Shown: one piece after another, positions 16,586-27,859 of the stretch
Numbering within the stretch: position 1 is the first letter of the stretch
Layout: each line of letters begins with the position of its first letter
NCBI RefSeq assembly: GCF_000422245.1
Contig: NZ_ATHI01000032.1
Coordinates: 1 to 64,000 of the forward strand
Length of the DNA: 64,000 nt
Direction: 5' to 3'
DNA from: Alkalidesulfovibrio alkalitolerans DSM 16529
GTDB taxonomy: Bacteria; Desulfobacterota; Desulfovibrionia; Desulfovibrionales; Desulfovibrionaceae
The notes under the pieces: model-generated
The model's input: the letters and a program-made list of their open reading frames with translations, nothing else
Told to the model about the DNA's origin: nothing
The model's database searches: none
Program-made: the position numbers and the translations under genes

Positions 16586-18883
16586 ATGGAACGCCGCACC
16601 TTCCAGCTTCTGGAATTTCCCAAGATTTTGTCCGCGCTGGCGGATTTTGCCGTGACCGAAGCCGGTCGCGGCCTTTGCCTTGCCGCCGGGCCGTTGCCGG
16701 GGGCCCAGGCACGGGAGGAAGCCCACGACCTTCTGGTCCAGGCCCTGGCCTGGCAGGGCGAGTCGGGCTATACGCTGCCAGCGTCTCCCGACCTTGGGGG
16801 GCTCTTCGCCTATCTGGGTTCGCCCCTTGCGGTGCTCGATCTCGATGCCCTGGCCGCCGTGCGTGACGTGCTCGCCGCAGCCAGGAGTCTCCGTCAGGCG
16901 CTGGCGGAGTACGCTCGTCGCCCTTGGGAGCGTCTGCACGGTCTCGTGGCCGGGGCGGCTTTTCCGGAAACGCTCGCGGCAGGCATAAAGCGCTGCCTGG
17001 ACACTGACGGCCGGCTCAGGGATGAAAGCTCTCCCGAGCTTTTTTCCGTGCGCGCGGAGATTCGCTCGATCAATCAGACCTGCACCAAGCGGGTCAAGGA
17101 TTTCCTCCAGAAGGAGGGGCTTGCGCCCTATCTTCAGGAGGACTACATGACCATCTCCTCCGATCGCTTCGTGGTGCCGCTCAAGACCAGTTTTAAGAAC
17201 CGTTTTCCAGGCATCATCCACGACTATTCCCAGACCGGCGAGACCTGCTACTTCGAGCCGCTGTTTCTGGTGGACGTGAACAACCGCCTGCAGGAACTGA
17301 AGCAGGAGGAACGCGAAGAAGAGCGAAAGGTTCTCGCGTTGCTCACCTCGTATGCGCGCCAGGACATCGAGGCGCTCAAGGCCACGGCCGGGCTCCTGGC
17401 CGAGGTCGATTTTCTGCTGGCCAAGGTGGCTTTGTGCCGCGCGCTCGACGGCGTGCCGCTCCTGCCCGCCGAGGGACGACCGCTTAAGCTCATGGAGGCG
17501 CGTCATCCGCTGCTCGTCCTGGCGGGCGAAAAGACCGCGTCCCAGGATATCTCCCTGCTCGACGACCAGTTGGCCCTGATCGTCAGCGGCGGTAACGCTG
17601 GCGGCAAGACCGTCTGCCTGAAAACGCTCGGCCTGTGTTCGCTCATGGCCCTCTCGGGATTGCCCGTGCCTGCCGTCGAAGGCTCCAGCCTACCGTGTTT
17701 CCAAAGGATTTTTGCCTTTCTCGGCGACGAGCAGAGCCTCGAGGAGCACCTCTCCACTTTCACCGCCCAGATCAAATCGCTCGCGCGCGCCTGGCCCGAG
17801 GTGGACGCGGACACCCTGGTCATCCTCGACGAATTCGGCGCAGGCACCGACCCGGCGCAGGGAGCGGCCCTGGCCCAGGCCGTGGTGGACTCCATCATGG
17901 AGCGCGGTGCGATCTGCGCCTGCGCCACGCACTTTCCCGGACTCAAGGCCTACGGCCTGACCAATCCGCGCGTGCGCTCCGCCTCCGTGCTCTTCGATCC
18001 GGCGACCAAGAAGCCGCTTTTCAAGCTGGCCTACGATCAGGTCGGGGCCTCCATCGCCTTGGACGTGGCGCGCGAGCACGGTTTGCCCGCCGAGATACTG
18101 ACGCGGGCCGAGCAGAACCTGCTTTTGGATGGCGGCGATTCATCCAAGGTACTCAACCGCCTGAACGAGTTGGCCGTGGAGCGCGAACGCGAACTCGACT
18201 CCCTCAAGCGCGAGCAGCGCAAGCTCGACGAGAAGCGCAAGCGTTTGGAAGAGCGATACAAGGCGGAGAGCGCCAAGGTGCTGGAACGGCTCCAGGCGGC
18301 CTCGCAGGAGATCGTGCGCGCCTGGCGCGAGGGTAAGATCGAACGCAAGAAGGCCCTGGCCGACCTGGCGAAGGCCCGCGAAAGCCTGCAAAAGCCCGCG
18401 GCGTCCGAGCGTCCTCCCGAGGACGTCCTGTCCCTGGACAACCTTGCCATCGGAGAGCAGGTGCGTTATCTGCCATGGGATAAGTCGGGCGTGGTTCAGG
18501 CCATCGATATTAAACGTCGTCAGGTCAAGCTGGACATCGGCGGCGTTTCGCTCTGGGTGGAGATCGGCGATTGCGCCCGTTCGACCGCCCCGCGAGAGTC
18601 CGTCAAGCAATCGAAGGTTCTGGTGCGCGCCGAGGCGGGCGAACAGCTTGCCCTGGATCTTCGCGGGCTACGGGCCGAGGAGGCCCTGGCCTCCCTGGCC
18701 CGGTTTTGCGATCAGGCGCTGCTTCGCGGCGCGTTGCGTGCGGATGTCATTCACGGCAAGGGAAGCGGCGCGCTCAGGCGCGAGGTGCACATGTTCCTGA
18801 AGGGTTTTCCTGCCGTGGCCCGGTTCGCGCTTGCCTCCGAGGAGGAGGGCGGCGACGGAAAAACGATCATCGAGTTCTCCTGA
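16586..18883 (+). CDS. mutS2: MutS2 family ATPase/endonuclease
   Basis: 765 aa with a MutS-type clamp and ATPase core: Walker A GGNAGGKT near residue 335, Walker B LVILDEFGAGTDP near 410-425, and signature ATHFPGLKAYGL. A charged coiled coil follows (about 515-610), then a C-terminal Smr nuclease domain (LDLRGLRAEEALASL, VIHGKGSGALRREV). MutS2 suppresses recombination and, as RqcU, rescues collided ribosomes in Bacillus. It lacks the mismatch-recognition N-domain of MutS. The ATG at 16586 follows no clear ribosome site; a TTG three codons earlier is an alternative. Confidence 0.93.
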   Translation: MERRTFQLLEFPKILSALADFAVTEAGRGLCLAAGPLPGAQAREEAHDLLVQALAWQGESGYTLPASPDLGGLFAYLGSPLAVLDLDALAAVRDVLAAARSLRQALAEYARRPWERLHGLVAGAAFPETLAAGIKRCLDTDGRLRDESSPELFSVRAEIRSINQTCTKRVKDFLQKEGLAPYLQEDYMTISSDRFVVPLKTSFKNRFPGIIHDYSQTGETCYFEPLFLVDVNNRLQELKQEEREEERKVLALLTSYARQDIEALKATAGLLAEVDFLLAKVALCRALDGVPLLPAEGRPLKLMEARHPLLVLAGEKTASQDISLLDDQLALIVSGGNAGGKTVCLKTLGLCSLMALSGLPVPAVEGSSLPCFQRIFAFLGDEQSLEEHLSTFTAQIKSLARAWPEVDADTLVILDEFGAGTDPAQGAALAQAVVDSIMERGAICACATHFPGLKAYGLTNPRVRSASVLFDPATKKPLFKLAYDQVGASIALDVAREHGLPAEILTRAEQNLLLDGGDSSKVLNRLNELAVERERELDSLKREQRKLDEKRKRLEERYKAESAKVLERLQAASQEIVRAWREGKIERKKALADLAKARESLQKPAASERPPEDVLSLDNLAIGEQVRYLPWDKSGVVQAIDIKRRQVKLDIGGVSLWVEIGDCARSTAPRESVKQSKVLVRAEAGEQLALDLRGLRAEEALASLARFCDQALLRGALRADVIHGKGSGALRREVHMFLKGFPAVARFALASEEEGGDGKTIIEFS

Positions 18884-18950
18884 CCCCTTGTCAAGCGGCG
18901 GCGAGGACTTAGGTATTGCCCACCGCGACGGCGGAAGGCGGCAGAAAGGC

Positions 18951-20745
18951 ATGGGCTACGATTCCGGAGTCATCCAGGAGCTCAAGTCGCGTCTCGACCT
19001 CGTGGAGGTTGTCAGGCGCTATGTCGAGCTTCGTCCAGCCGCCGGAGGCAGATGGATGGGGCCGTGCCCCTTCCATCAGGAAACCAAGGGATCCTTTTCC
19101 GTGAATCAGGATCTCGGGTTTTACTATTGCTTTGGCTGCCAAGCTACCGGCGATGTGATCGACTTCTACGGCCGCATCAACGGCCTTGAGTTTCGTGACG
19201 CCGTCGAGGCGCTGGCCGCCGAGGCGGGAGTGCGTCTGAAGGCCCTGGCGCCGGACCCCAAGGCGGACGAGAGGCGAAAGCTCAAGAACGTCTGCATTGA
19301 GATGCACCGCGTGGCCCAGGACTATTTCCGGTCCACGCTCAACCGCGCCTCGGGCAGGACCGTGCGCGACTATCTTTCCCGGCGTTCGGCCACGCCCGAG
19401 GTAGTGGAGCGCTTCGGCCTTGGCGCGTCCCTGAACGAGTGGGAGGCGCTGAAGAGCCACCTTTCGGCCAAGGGCTTTTCCGAGGCCGACGGAGTGGCCG
19501 CCGGTCTGTATTCGAAGAACGATGCAGGCCGTGTCTATGACCGTTTTCGCGGTCGGCTGATCTTTCCCATCCAGGATCTCGCGGGCAAGGTGATCGCCTT
19601 CGGCGGCCGGGTAGTGGACCCCAAGGACACCGAATCCGCCAAGTATCTGAACAGCTCCGATTCGCCCATCTACAAGAAGGGCGAGCACCTGTACGGCCTG
19701 TTCCAGGCGCGGCCCAGCATGGCTCGCTCGCGCCGGGCGCTGCTCACCGAAGGCTACATGGACGTGCTCTCGCTGCACCAGTTCGGCTTCGCCGATGCGG
19801 TGGGCGTGCTCGGCACGGCGCTGACGCCAGAACAGGTCAGGCGGCTGGCGGGGTTCTGCAAGCGGGTGGATCTGGTTTTCGACGGCGACGCGCCGGGCCG
19901 CAAGGCTGCGTTGAAGAGCGCGGAGATGATCCTCGGCCAGGGATTGGCCTGTTCGGTGGTGCTTCTGCCCGACGGGCAGGACGTGGACGACTTGCTCAAG
20001 GCCCGCGGCCGCGAGGGGTTCGCCGCCTGCCTGGACGAGGCCAGGGACGGGCTCGATTTCTGTCTGACCGAGGTGCGCGCTACCGGTTCGGCGCGCGAGG
20101 TCATGGAGTGGGCGCGCGCCTTTTTGAGCGGCCTGCGCGAGCGCGATTGGCTGGCCTGGTACCTGCCGCGCGTGGCCGAAGGGCTCGGCCTCGACGAGGC
20201 GACGCTGCGGCGGGGCTTCATGACCATGGTCAAGGGCGGTGGGAAAGCGGGCGCGGCGGATGCAGCGGACGCAGCGGGAAACGCGTCCCGAAGCCATGGT
20301 TTCGGCGCGCGCCATGGGGGCGTGGGTGCCGAGAGCAGCGCCGCCGACAGGCAGCTTCTGGCGTTCGTGGTGCTGCATCCCGAATGTTGGCGGGAATTTC
20401 GCGATAACGAATATGACTTGGTTCTCGAATCCGACTGGGGACGCTCTTTTTGGGAGAAAATCCGCGATAATGGGGAAGGTGGCTACGATACGCTCCTTCA
20501 TCTCCTCGACGAGGACGAAAAGCGGTTTTTCGGGGAAAAGAGCGGCTTGCCCCAACACAAGGGCGAGGCTTTCGCCAAGGCCTGGGAAGAAATGACGCGG
20601 GGACTTGCGGCCGTCATCTGCGGCCGTCGGCGTCGCCACCTTCAGGAGGCGCTGCGCGAAGCTGCGCGGCGCAACGATCACGAGGAAGTGCTCAGGCTGA
20701 CCACGGCGCTCAACGACGCCATGACAGACATGTGCGGGAGGCTTA

Positions 20746-20759
<14 letters not shown>
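18951..20759 (+). CDS. dnaG: DNA primase DnaG
   Basis: 602-aa primase. The N-terminal zinc ribbon has CPFH...CFGC (residues about 38-65), followed by the RNA polymerase core with the EGYMD and DGDAPG Toprim motifs (about 270-320). A helicase-binding C-terminal domain (about 460-600) is less conserved. It makes the RNA primers for replication. The ATG at 18951 is preceded by AAAGG. The end overlaps rpoD by 14 bases, so the two are co-translated. A low-complexity Gly/Ala linker ([15 protein letters not shown]) separates core and C-terminal domain. Confidence 0.95.
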
Positions 20760-22526
<1,767 letters not shown>

Positions 22527-22527
<1 letters not shown>

Positions 22528-23228
22528 TGCGCAACGGATTCAATTCCCGAACGTTCATGCAAAAGGCGGCCATGTGCCGCCTTTTTGCGTTTTTCTGGCT
22601 GGCGCTGTGCCTCGTCCTCCCTATCCCGTCCGGTGCGGCCGGGCCCGAAACCGTCCGGGCGCGGTTCATCATCGACGGCGATACCTTCACGACCACGGAC
22701 GGCCGTACGGTGCGCCTCGCGGCCATCGACGCGCCCGAGATCGGCCGCGACGGCAGGCCGGACGAACACTACGCCGCGCAGGCCCGTGAAAGGCTGCGCG
22801 CGCTGGTTTTCGGCAAGGAAGTGGAACTCGTGTCGGACGGTTCCGGACGCGACCGCCACGGCCGCATTCTGGCCCACGTCATCCTCCCTGAAGGGGGCAC
22901 GGCCCAGGAAGCATTGGTGCGGGAAGGCTTCGCCATCGTCTATCCCCATGACGACAACGATCCATCCCGGCTCGGGCTACTGATCGCGATGCAGCGCCAA
23001 GCAATTCTCGAAGGGAAGGGCATGTGGCCCCGCGTGCTCGTCTCGCCCTTCGCCGAGATGTCATTTTTGGGCAATCAGGCGAGCAAGCGTTTCGGCCCTG
23101 TGGATTGCGTTGTGACCAGACGCATATCAGGAGGGCGGCGTGTCGATTTTCCGGGCCTTCGGGAAGCGTTTTGGGAGGGCTTCGCCCCCTATCGCGAATG
23201 CCGTTCGCCGTTCGCCCTGCAAAATTGA
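22527..23228 (+). CDS. Secreted thermonuclease-family nuclease
   Basis: Staphylococcal-nuclease fold: IIDGDTF, VRLAAIDAPE and GSGRDRHGRILAHV hold the expected metal-binding Asp and the two catalytic Arg residues. A hydrophobic N-terminal segment (CRLFAFFWLALCLVLPIPSG) is a probable signal peptide, so it should act outside the cytoplasm. The coordinates use the ATG that overlaps the rpoD stop (233 aa). ATGs at 22557 and 22572 are alternatives; the last lies in the loop of the rpoD terminator hairpin and has AAAGG upstream. The C-terminal 50 residues are not part of the SNase core. Confidence 0.82.
22561..22586 (+). terminator. rpoD terminator, inside the next reading frame
   Basis: AAAAGGCGGC-catgt-GCCGCCTTTT: 10 paired bases, 5-base loop, T run. 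It follows rpoD but lies within, or at the start of, the nuclease reading frame. Confidence 0.88.
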
Positions 23229-23499
23229 ATGATATTAAGGGGTTCTGGTGTACAAAATTGTAAACGTTCACAAAAATGTTATCGACATTCTGTGAAAATC
23301 GCCGCGAATCCTTGATTTACTTGACTTATCAGTTCTTGACAGCCGTGCGTGAGTGTGGTTTTTACGACGGACTTTTCCTTGACGCCACGCAAGGAAGTTT
23401 TACAATGTTCGTCCCTCATTTCTCGACCGGCGTCGTGGCCTGGAGCAATCGCCCGGCGCATGCGGGGATGACCCAAACCCTCACGCGAGGTGGTCCGCC

Positions 23500-25023
23500 T
23501 TGGCATTCACACCCATCACCAAGACCTTTCACGAGTTCCACGTGGACCGCGACCGCGAGGCCTGCATCGATTGCCAGGTCTGCGTGCGCCAATGCTCGTA
23601 TGGTGTGCACACTTTCGACGAGAACCGCCAGAAGGTCGTCCACGACAACACAAAATGCGTCGGCTGCCATCGCTGCGCCGCGCTGTGCCCGACCCAGTGT
23701 CTGACCATCCGTCGTAAGCCCTCGGAATTCCGCGAACACCACCTGTGGAAGCCGCACTTCATCAAGAACATCTACCGTCAGGCTGAGACTGGCGGCGTGC
23801 TCTTGGGCGGCATGGGCTGCGTCACGGACATCCCCATCTATTTCGATAACATGCTCCTCGATGCGAGCCAGGTGACCAACCCTTCCATCGATCCCCTGCG
23901 CGAACCCATGGAGCTCAAGACCTTCCTTGGCGCCAAGCCCGAGCGGATCGAACTCGAGGACACGCCTGAGGGCCCCTCGCTGAAGACGACGATCGCCCCG
24001 CAGATCGAGTTGAACTATCCTCTCATGTTTGCGGCCATGAGCCTTGGCGCAATCAACTTCAACCTGCACGTGGGTATGGCCCGCGCGGCCACCGAGCTCG
24101 GCATCGCCTGGAACACGGGCGAGGGCGGACTGCACAAGGACCTCTATCAGTACGGCAAGAACACCATCGTGCAGGTGGCCTCGGGGCGGTTCGGCGTTCA
24201 TCGCGACTACCTGAACGCGGGCTGCGGCATCGAGATCAAGATCGGTCAGGGCGCCAAGCCCGGCATCGGCGGCCATCTTCCCGGCGAGAAGATCGACGAG
24301 CGCGTCTCGCAGACCCGCATGGTGCCGCTGGGCTCCGATGCCATCTCGCCCGCGCCGCACCACGACATCTATTCCATCGAAGACCTCCTGCAGCTCATCT
24401 ACGCCCTCAAGGAAGCCACCGCCTACACCAAGCCCGTGGCCGTGAAGATCGCGGCCGTGCATCACGCCCCGGCCATCGCCTCGGGCATCGTGCGCGCGGG
24501 CGCGGACATCGTGTGCATCGACGGCATGCGCGGCGGCACGGGCGCGGCTCCGGTCATGTTCCGTGACTACGTGGGCATCCCCATCGAACTGGCCCTGGCC
24601 TCCGTGGACCAGCGCCTGCGCGAGGAGGGCATCCGCAACCGGGCTTCCATCGTGGTCTCGGGCGGGGTGCGCTGCTCGGCCGACGTGGTCAAGGCCATCG
24701 CGCTGGGCGCGGACGCCGTGTACATCGGCACGGCCGCCCTCATGGCCGTGGGCTGCACCATGTGCGGCCGTTGCTACACCGGCAAGTGTCCCTGGGGCAT
24801 CGCCACCAACGATCCCAACCTAGCCAAGCGCCAGAACCCGGACATCGCGGCCCGCAAGCTGGCCAATTTGGTCAGGGCCTGGGGGCACGAGATCCAGGAG
24901 ATGCTCGGCGCCATGGGGCTCAACTCCATCGAGAGCCTGCGCGGTAACCGCGACAAGTTGCGCGCCGTGGGCCTGAACCAGGTGGAGCTCGACATTCTGG
25001 GCCTCAAGCACGCCGGGAGGTAG
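23500..25023 (+). CDS. Glutamate synthase FMN-domain subunit with N-terminal ferredoxin domain
   Basis: 507 aa. Residues about 15-75 form a 2x[4Fe-4S] ferredoxin domain (CIDCQVCVRQC, CVGCHRCAALCP). The rest is the FMN-binding synthase barrel of GltB (MSLGAINFNLHVGMARAA, NTGEGG, KPGIGGHLPG, DGMRGGTGAAP, IVVSGGVRCSADVVKAIALGADAVYIGTAALMAVGC). This is the archaeal-type, split form of glutamate synthase, which condenses ammonia from glutamine with 2-oxoglutarate. The start is TTG at 23500 with GAGGTGG upstream; no ATG fits. It is first of four co-directional subunit genes with 5-44 base gaps or overlap. Confidence 0.92.
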   Translation: MAFTPITKTFHEFHVDRDREACIDCQVCVRQCSYGVHTFDENRQKVVHDNTKCVGCHRCAALCPTQCLTIRRKPSEFREHHLWKPHFIKNIYRQAETGGVLLGGMGCVTDIPIYFDNMLLDASQVTNPSIDPLREPMELKTFLGAKPERIELEDTPEGPSLKTTIAPQIELNYPLMFAAMSLGAINFNLHVGMARAATELGIAWNTGEGGLHKDLYQYGKNTIVQVASGRFGVHRDYLNAGCGIEIKIGQGAKPGIGGHLPGEKIDERVSQTRMVPLGSDAISPAPHHDIYSIEDLLQLIYALKEATAYTKPVAVKIAAVHHAPAIASGIVRAGADIVCIDGMRGGTGAAPVMFRDYVGIPIELALASVDQRLREEGIRNRASIVVSGGVRCSADVVKAIALGADAVYIGTAALMAVGCTMCGRCYTGKCPWGIATNDPNLAKRQNPDIAARKLANLVRAWGHEIQEMLGAMGLNSIESLRGNRDKLRAVGLNQVELDILGLKHAGR

Positions 25024-25028
25024 CCGAG

Positions 25029-25469
25029 ATGCGCGTCAAGCCCGTCAAGGAACACTGCATCGGCTGCCATCTGTGCGAGATGGCCTGCCTGACCGCGCAT
25101 AGCCGCTCCAAGGACCTGATCATCGCCTGGACCCAGGAGCGCGCCGAGGGGCTGACCCCGTGCAAGACGGTCTTTCACCGCGGACCAAACGCCGTGGCCT
25201 TGTCCTGTCAGCACTGCGAGGAACCCAAGTGCGTGCGGGCCTGCATCTCCGGCGCCTTGGCCAAGGACCACGACACGGGCCGGGTCGATTATTTCGAGGA
25301 TCGCTGCGTCGGCTGCTGGTCGTGCATCATGGCCTGTCCATTCGGTTCCATCGGCCGCCGCCCGGACGTGGGCAAGATCTACAAGTGCGACCTGTGCAAG
25401 GAGCGGGGTTCCCCCGCCTGCGTCGAGGTCTGCCCCAACGCGGCCCTGGTCATCGAGATCGACGAGTAG
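25029..25469 (+). CDS. Ferredoxin-type electron-transfer subunit (glutamate synthase locus)
   Basis: 146-aa protein of the HycB/DmsB-like class with several Cys clusters: CIGCHLCEMAC (near residue 12), CQHCEEPKCVRAC, CVGCWSCIMACPFG, and CDLCKERGSPACVEVCP, enough for up to four [4Fe-4S] clusters. Its place between FMN and amidotransferase genes, 5 bases after the former, suggests it passes electrons to the synthase, replacing the NADPH subunit GltD. The electron donor is not identifiable from the window. Confidence 0.88.
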   Translation: MRVKPVKEHCIGCHLCEMACLTAHSRSKDLIIAWTQERAEGLTPCKTVFHRGPNAVALSCQHCEEPKCVRACISGALAKDHDTGRVDYFEDRCVGCWSCIMACPFGSIGRRPDVGKIYKCDLCKERGSPACVEVCPNAALVIEIDE

Positions 25470-25513
25470 AGCAGGGCGGTCGCCGACCGATCCCTTTTCC
25501 CAAGGAGAGCATC

Positions 25514-26635
25514 TTGAACACTGTCCGCCGACACAGCTTCGATTACGAGAAGGACATCTCCGGCTGCGGCGTTTTCGGCGTCATCGACACGAAGGGCGTG
25601 CGCATCCCCGGCTCGGTGGCCATCGCCGGAATGGCCAGCATGCACGACCGTGGCAACGGCCTCGGCGGTGGTTTCGCCGCCTACGGCATCTACCCCGAAA
25701 TGGCCGACTACTACGCCTTCCACGTCATGGGCTATCGGGACGAGCGGCTGGCCGAGGTCGAGGCTATCCTCAAGTCGCACTTCAATGTCAAGGCGGCCGA
25801 GCCCATCCCCACCAACCTCAAGGCCAACGTGTCCATGCCGCCCAAGGTCTGGCGCTATTTCCTCGAACCCAGGAACGACCGCCCGCAGTGGCGTGAACTG
25901 GAAGAGGAGGACTACGTCGTCAAGGTGGTCATGTACGTGAACACCACGCTCGGCGCGGCGCAAAACGTCGAGGACAAGGCCTTCATCTTCTCCAGCGGCA
26001 AGAACATGGGAGCGTTCAAAGGCGTGGGCTTTCCCGAGGACATCGCCGAGTTCTACCGTCTCGACGAGTATTCCGGGCATCTTTGGACCGGCCACAACCG
26101 CTTCCCCACCAACACGCCCGGCTGGTGGGGCGGCGCGCATCCGTTCACGCTGCTCGACTGGTCCATCGTCCACAACGGCGAAATATCGTCTTACGGCATC
26201 AACAAGCGCTATCTCGAAGAGCACGGCTACGTCTGCACGCTGATGACGGACACCGAAGTCGTGGCCTACCTGATCGATCTCTTGATCCGCAAGCATGGCC
26301 TGTCCAAGCGCATGGCGGCCTGGGTCTTCGCGCCTCCCTTCTGGGACGAGATCGAGCGTCTGGACGAACGCGAGAAGAAGCTCTTCACCGGGCTGCGCAT
26401 GGTCTACGGCTCGGCCTGCCTCAACGGCCCCTTCGCCATCCTGGTCGGCAACAAGAACGGCCTTTTCGGACTCAACGACCGCGTCAAGCTTAGGCCGCTG
26501 GTGGTGGCCGAGGAGGGCAGCCGCGTCTACATGTCCAGCGAGGAGAGCGCCATCCGCGAAGTTTGCGGCACGCTCGATAAGATATGGGCGCCCAAGGCAG
26601 GTGAACCCGTCATCGTGGAAATGGAGGGCAAGTGA
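25514..26635 (+). CDS. Glutamate synthase amidotransferase-domain subunit
   Basis: 373-aa class II glutamine amidotransferase. The nucleophile is expected at Cys of SGCGVFGVID (residue 16), which implies removal of a short propeptide. Other motifs are HNRFPTNTPGWWGGAHPF and WSIVHNGEISSYG. It hydrolyses glutamine and channels ammonia to the synthase. The start is TTG at 25514, with AAGGAG 7 bases upstream; earlier in-frame codons run back into the ferredoxin gene. Its stop overlaps the following ATG (TGATG). Confidence 0.9.
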   Translation: MNTVRRHSFDYEKDISGCGVFGVIDTKGVRIPGSVAIAGMASMHDRGNGLGGGFAAYGIYPEMADYYAFHVMGYRDERLAEVEAILKSHFNVKAAEPIPTNLKANVSMPPKVWRYFLEPRNDRPQWRELEEEDYVVKVVMYVNTTLGAAQNVEDKAFIFSSGKNMGAFKGVGFPEDIAEFYRLDEYSGHLWTGHNRFPTNTPGWWGGAHPFTLLDWSIVHNGEISSYGINKRYLEEHGYVCTLMTDTEVVAYLIDLLIRKHGLSKRMAAWVFAPPFWDEIERLDEREKKLFTGLRMVYGSACLNGPFAILVGNKNGLFGLNDRVKLRPLVVAEEGSRVYMSSEESAIREVCGTLDKIWAPKAGEPVIVEMEGK

Positions 26636-27390
26636 TGGCAGGCAAGTCGCTCACCATTGACGCCATGGGCGTGTACTACAGGGAGCTCAACGAACGCATC
26701 CGCGCGGCCGTGACCGAGGGTGTTACGAGTTTCACCCTGACCGGGATCAAGGGGCAGCGTTATATCGCCACCGGTCTGGCCGGGGACCTTTCCTTCACGA
26801 TCCACGGAACACCGGGGCAAGACATGGGCGCCTTCATGCGCGGCCCACGCATCCGTGTGGAGGGCAACGCCCAGGATGGGCTTGGCAACACTATGGACGA
26901 TGGGTATGTAGTCGTGAACGGCTTGGCCGGAGACGTGCTCGGCTACGGAATGCGCGGCGGACATATTTTCGTGCGCAACGACGTGGGCTACCGGGTGGGC
27001 ATTCACATGAAAGCCTACATGGAGAAGCAGCCCGTCATCGTCATCGGCGGCAAGGCCGGGGACTTTCTCGGCGAGTACATGGCCGGCGGGGCCATCATTT
27101 TGCTTGGCATGTTCTCCGACAAGACGTATGCACCCATCTGCGGCCGTTCCCTGGGAACGGGCATGCACGGCGGCGTGATCTACGTGCGCGGGGAGGTTCC
27201 CGAGGAGCAGCTCGGGCCCAAGCTCAAGTGCGTGCCCTGCGAGGACGCGGACATGGAAATCATCAAGTGCAACGTCGCGGCCTTCGCGCGTGAGTTCGAC
27301 GTCGGCGTCGAACCCATCCTGGCCGAGCGTTTCCACAAGGTGAGTCCGTTCTCGCACAGGCCTTACGGCAACATGTATTGTCCCTGCTAA
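26635..27390 (+). CDS. Glutamate synthase GXGXG-domain subunit
   Basis: 251-aa protein with the right-handed beta-helix of Gly repeats that forms the C-terminal domain of GltB (GDLSFTIHGTPGQDMGAFM, QDGLGNTMDDG, GDVLGYGMRGGHIFVRNDVGYRVG, GKAGDFLGEYMAGGAIILLG). The domain is structural, joining the amidotransferase and FMN domains. GGAGG precedes the ATG at 26635; the previous gene stop overlaps it. This completes a full GltB split over three chains plus the ferredoxin. Confidence 0.9.
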   Translation: MAGKSLTIDAMGVYYRELNERIRAAVTEGVTSFTLTGIKGQRYIATGLAGDLSFTIHGTPGQDMGAFMRGPRIRVEGNAQDGLGNTMDDGYVVVNGLAGDVLGYGMRGGHIFVRNDVGYRVGIHMKAYMEKQPVIVIGGKAGDFLGEYMAGGAIILLGMFSDKTYAPICGRSLGTGMHGGVIYVRGEVPEEQLGPKLKCVPCEDADMEIIKCNVAAFAREFDVGVEPILAERFHKVSPFSHRPYGNMYCPC

Positions 27391-27409
27391 CCCGAACGAG
27401 GAGCCTCAC

Positions 27410-27751
27410 ATGTTTTTCGACAGCATCGCGTACGCCATGGGCGCTCCGGCCGGAGGAGCGGAAGGAGGGGGTGGAGCCCTCATGTCCTTCATGCCCCTCA
27501 TTCTCATGTTCGCCATCTTTTATTTTCTGCTTATTCGTCCACAGCAGAAAAAGGCAAAGATGCACCGCGAGTTTCTCGCCAGCCTGAAGAAGGGCGACTA
27601 TGTGCTCACCGGAGGTGGCATCTACGGCCGGATTACAGAGACCGACGGCGATGTCCTTTCGGTCGAAATCGGCGAAGGGTTGACCATCAAGATCAACCGC
27701 AACTTCGTTTCCGGTCCGGCCGACATCGGCGAGATCAAGGGCAAGAAATAG
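27410..27751 (+). CDS. yajC: Sec translocon accessory protein YajC
   Basis: 113 aa with one membrane helix (FMPLILMFAIFYFLLIRPQQKK, about residues 27-47) and the YajC soluble part GDYVLTGGGIYGRI. YajC associates with SecDF to aid protein export. GAGG lies upstream of the ATG. secD and secF follow, giving the usual yajC-secD-secF order; no tgt or queA gene is upstream here. Confidence 0.94.
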   Translation: MFFDSIAYAMGAPAGGAEGGGGALMSFMPLILMFAIFYFLLIRPQQKKAKMHREFLASLKKGDYVLTGGGIYGRITETDGDVLSVEIGEGLTIKINRNFVSGPADIGEIKGKK

Positions 27752-27859
27752 CCCATTTCGCGTGGAAGCTCAGTGAGCGAGCGCCGGGACCCCTCCCGGC
27801 GCTTGCCTTTGCTATTGCCTGCTGCTACACGGCTTCCACTTCGCACCAAAGGAGCGGAC

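Noticed and set aside
23330-23365. TTGACA upstream of the glutamate synthase genes as promoter
   Set aside because: TTGACA is at 23336, but at 16-18 bases spacing only a T-rich stretch is found as -10; too weak to list.
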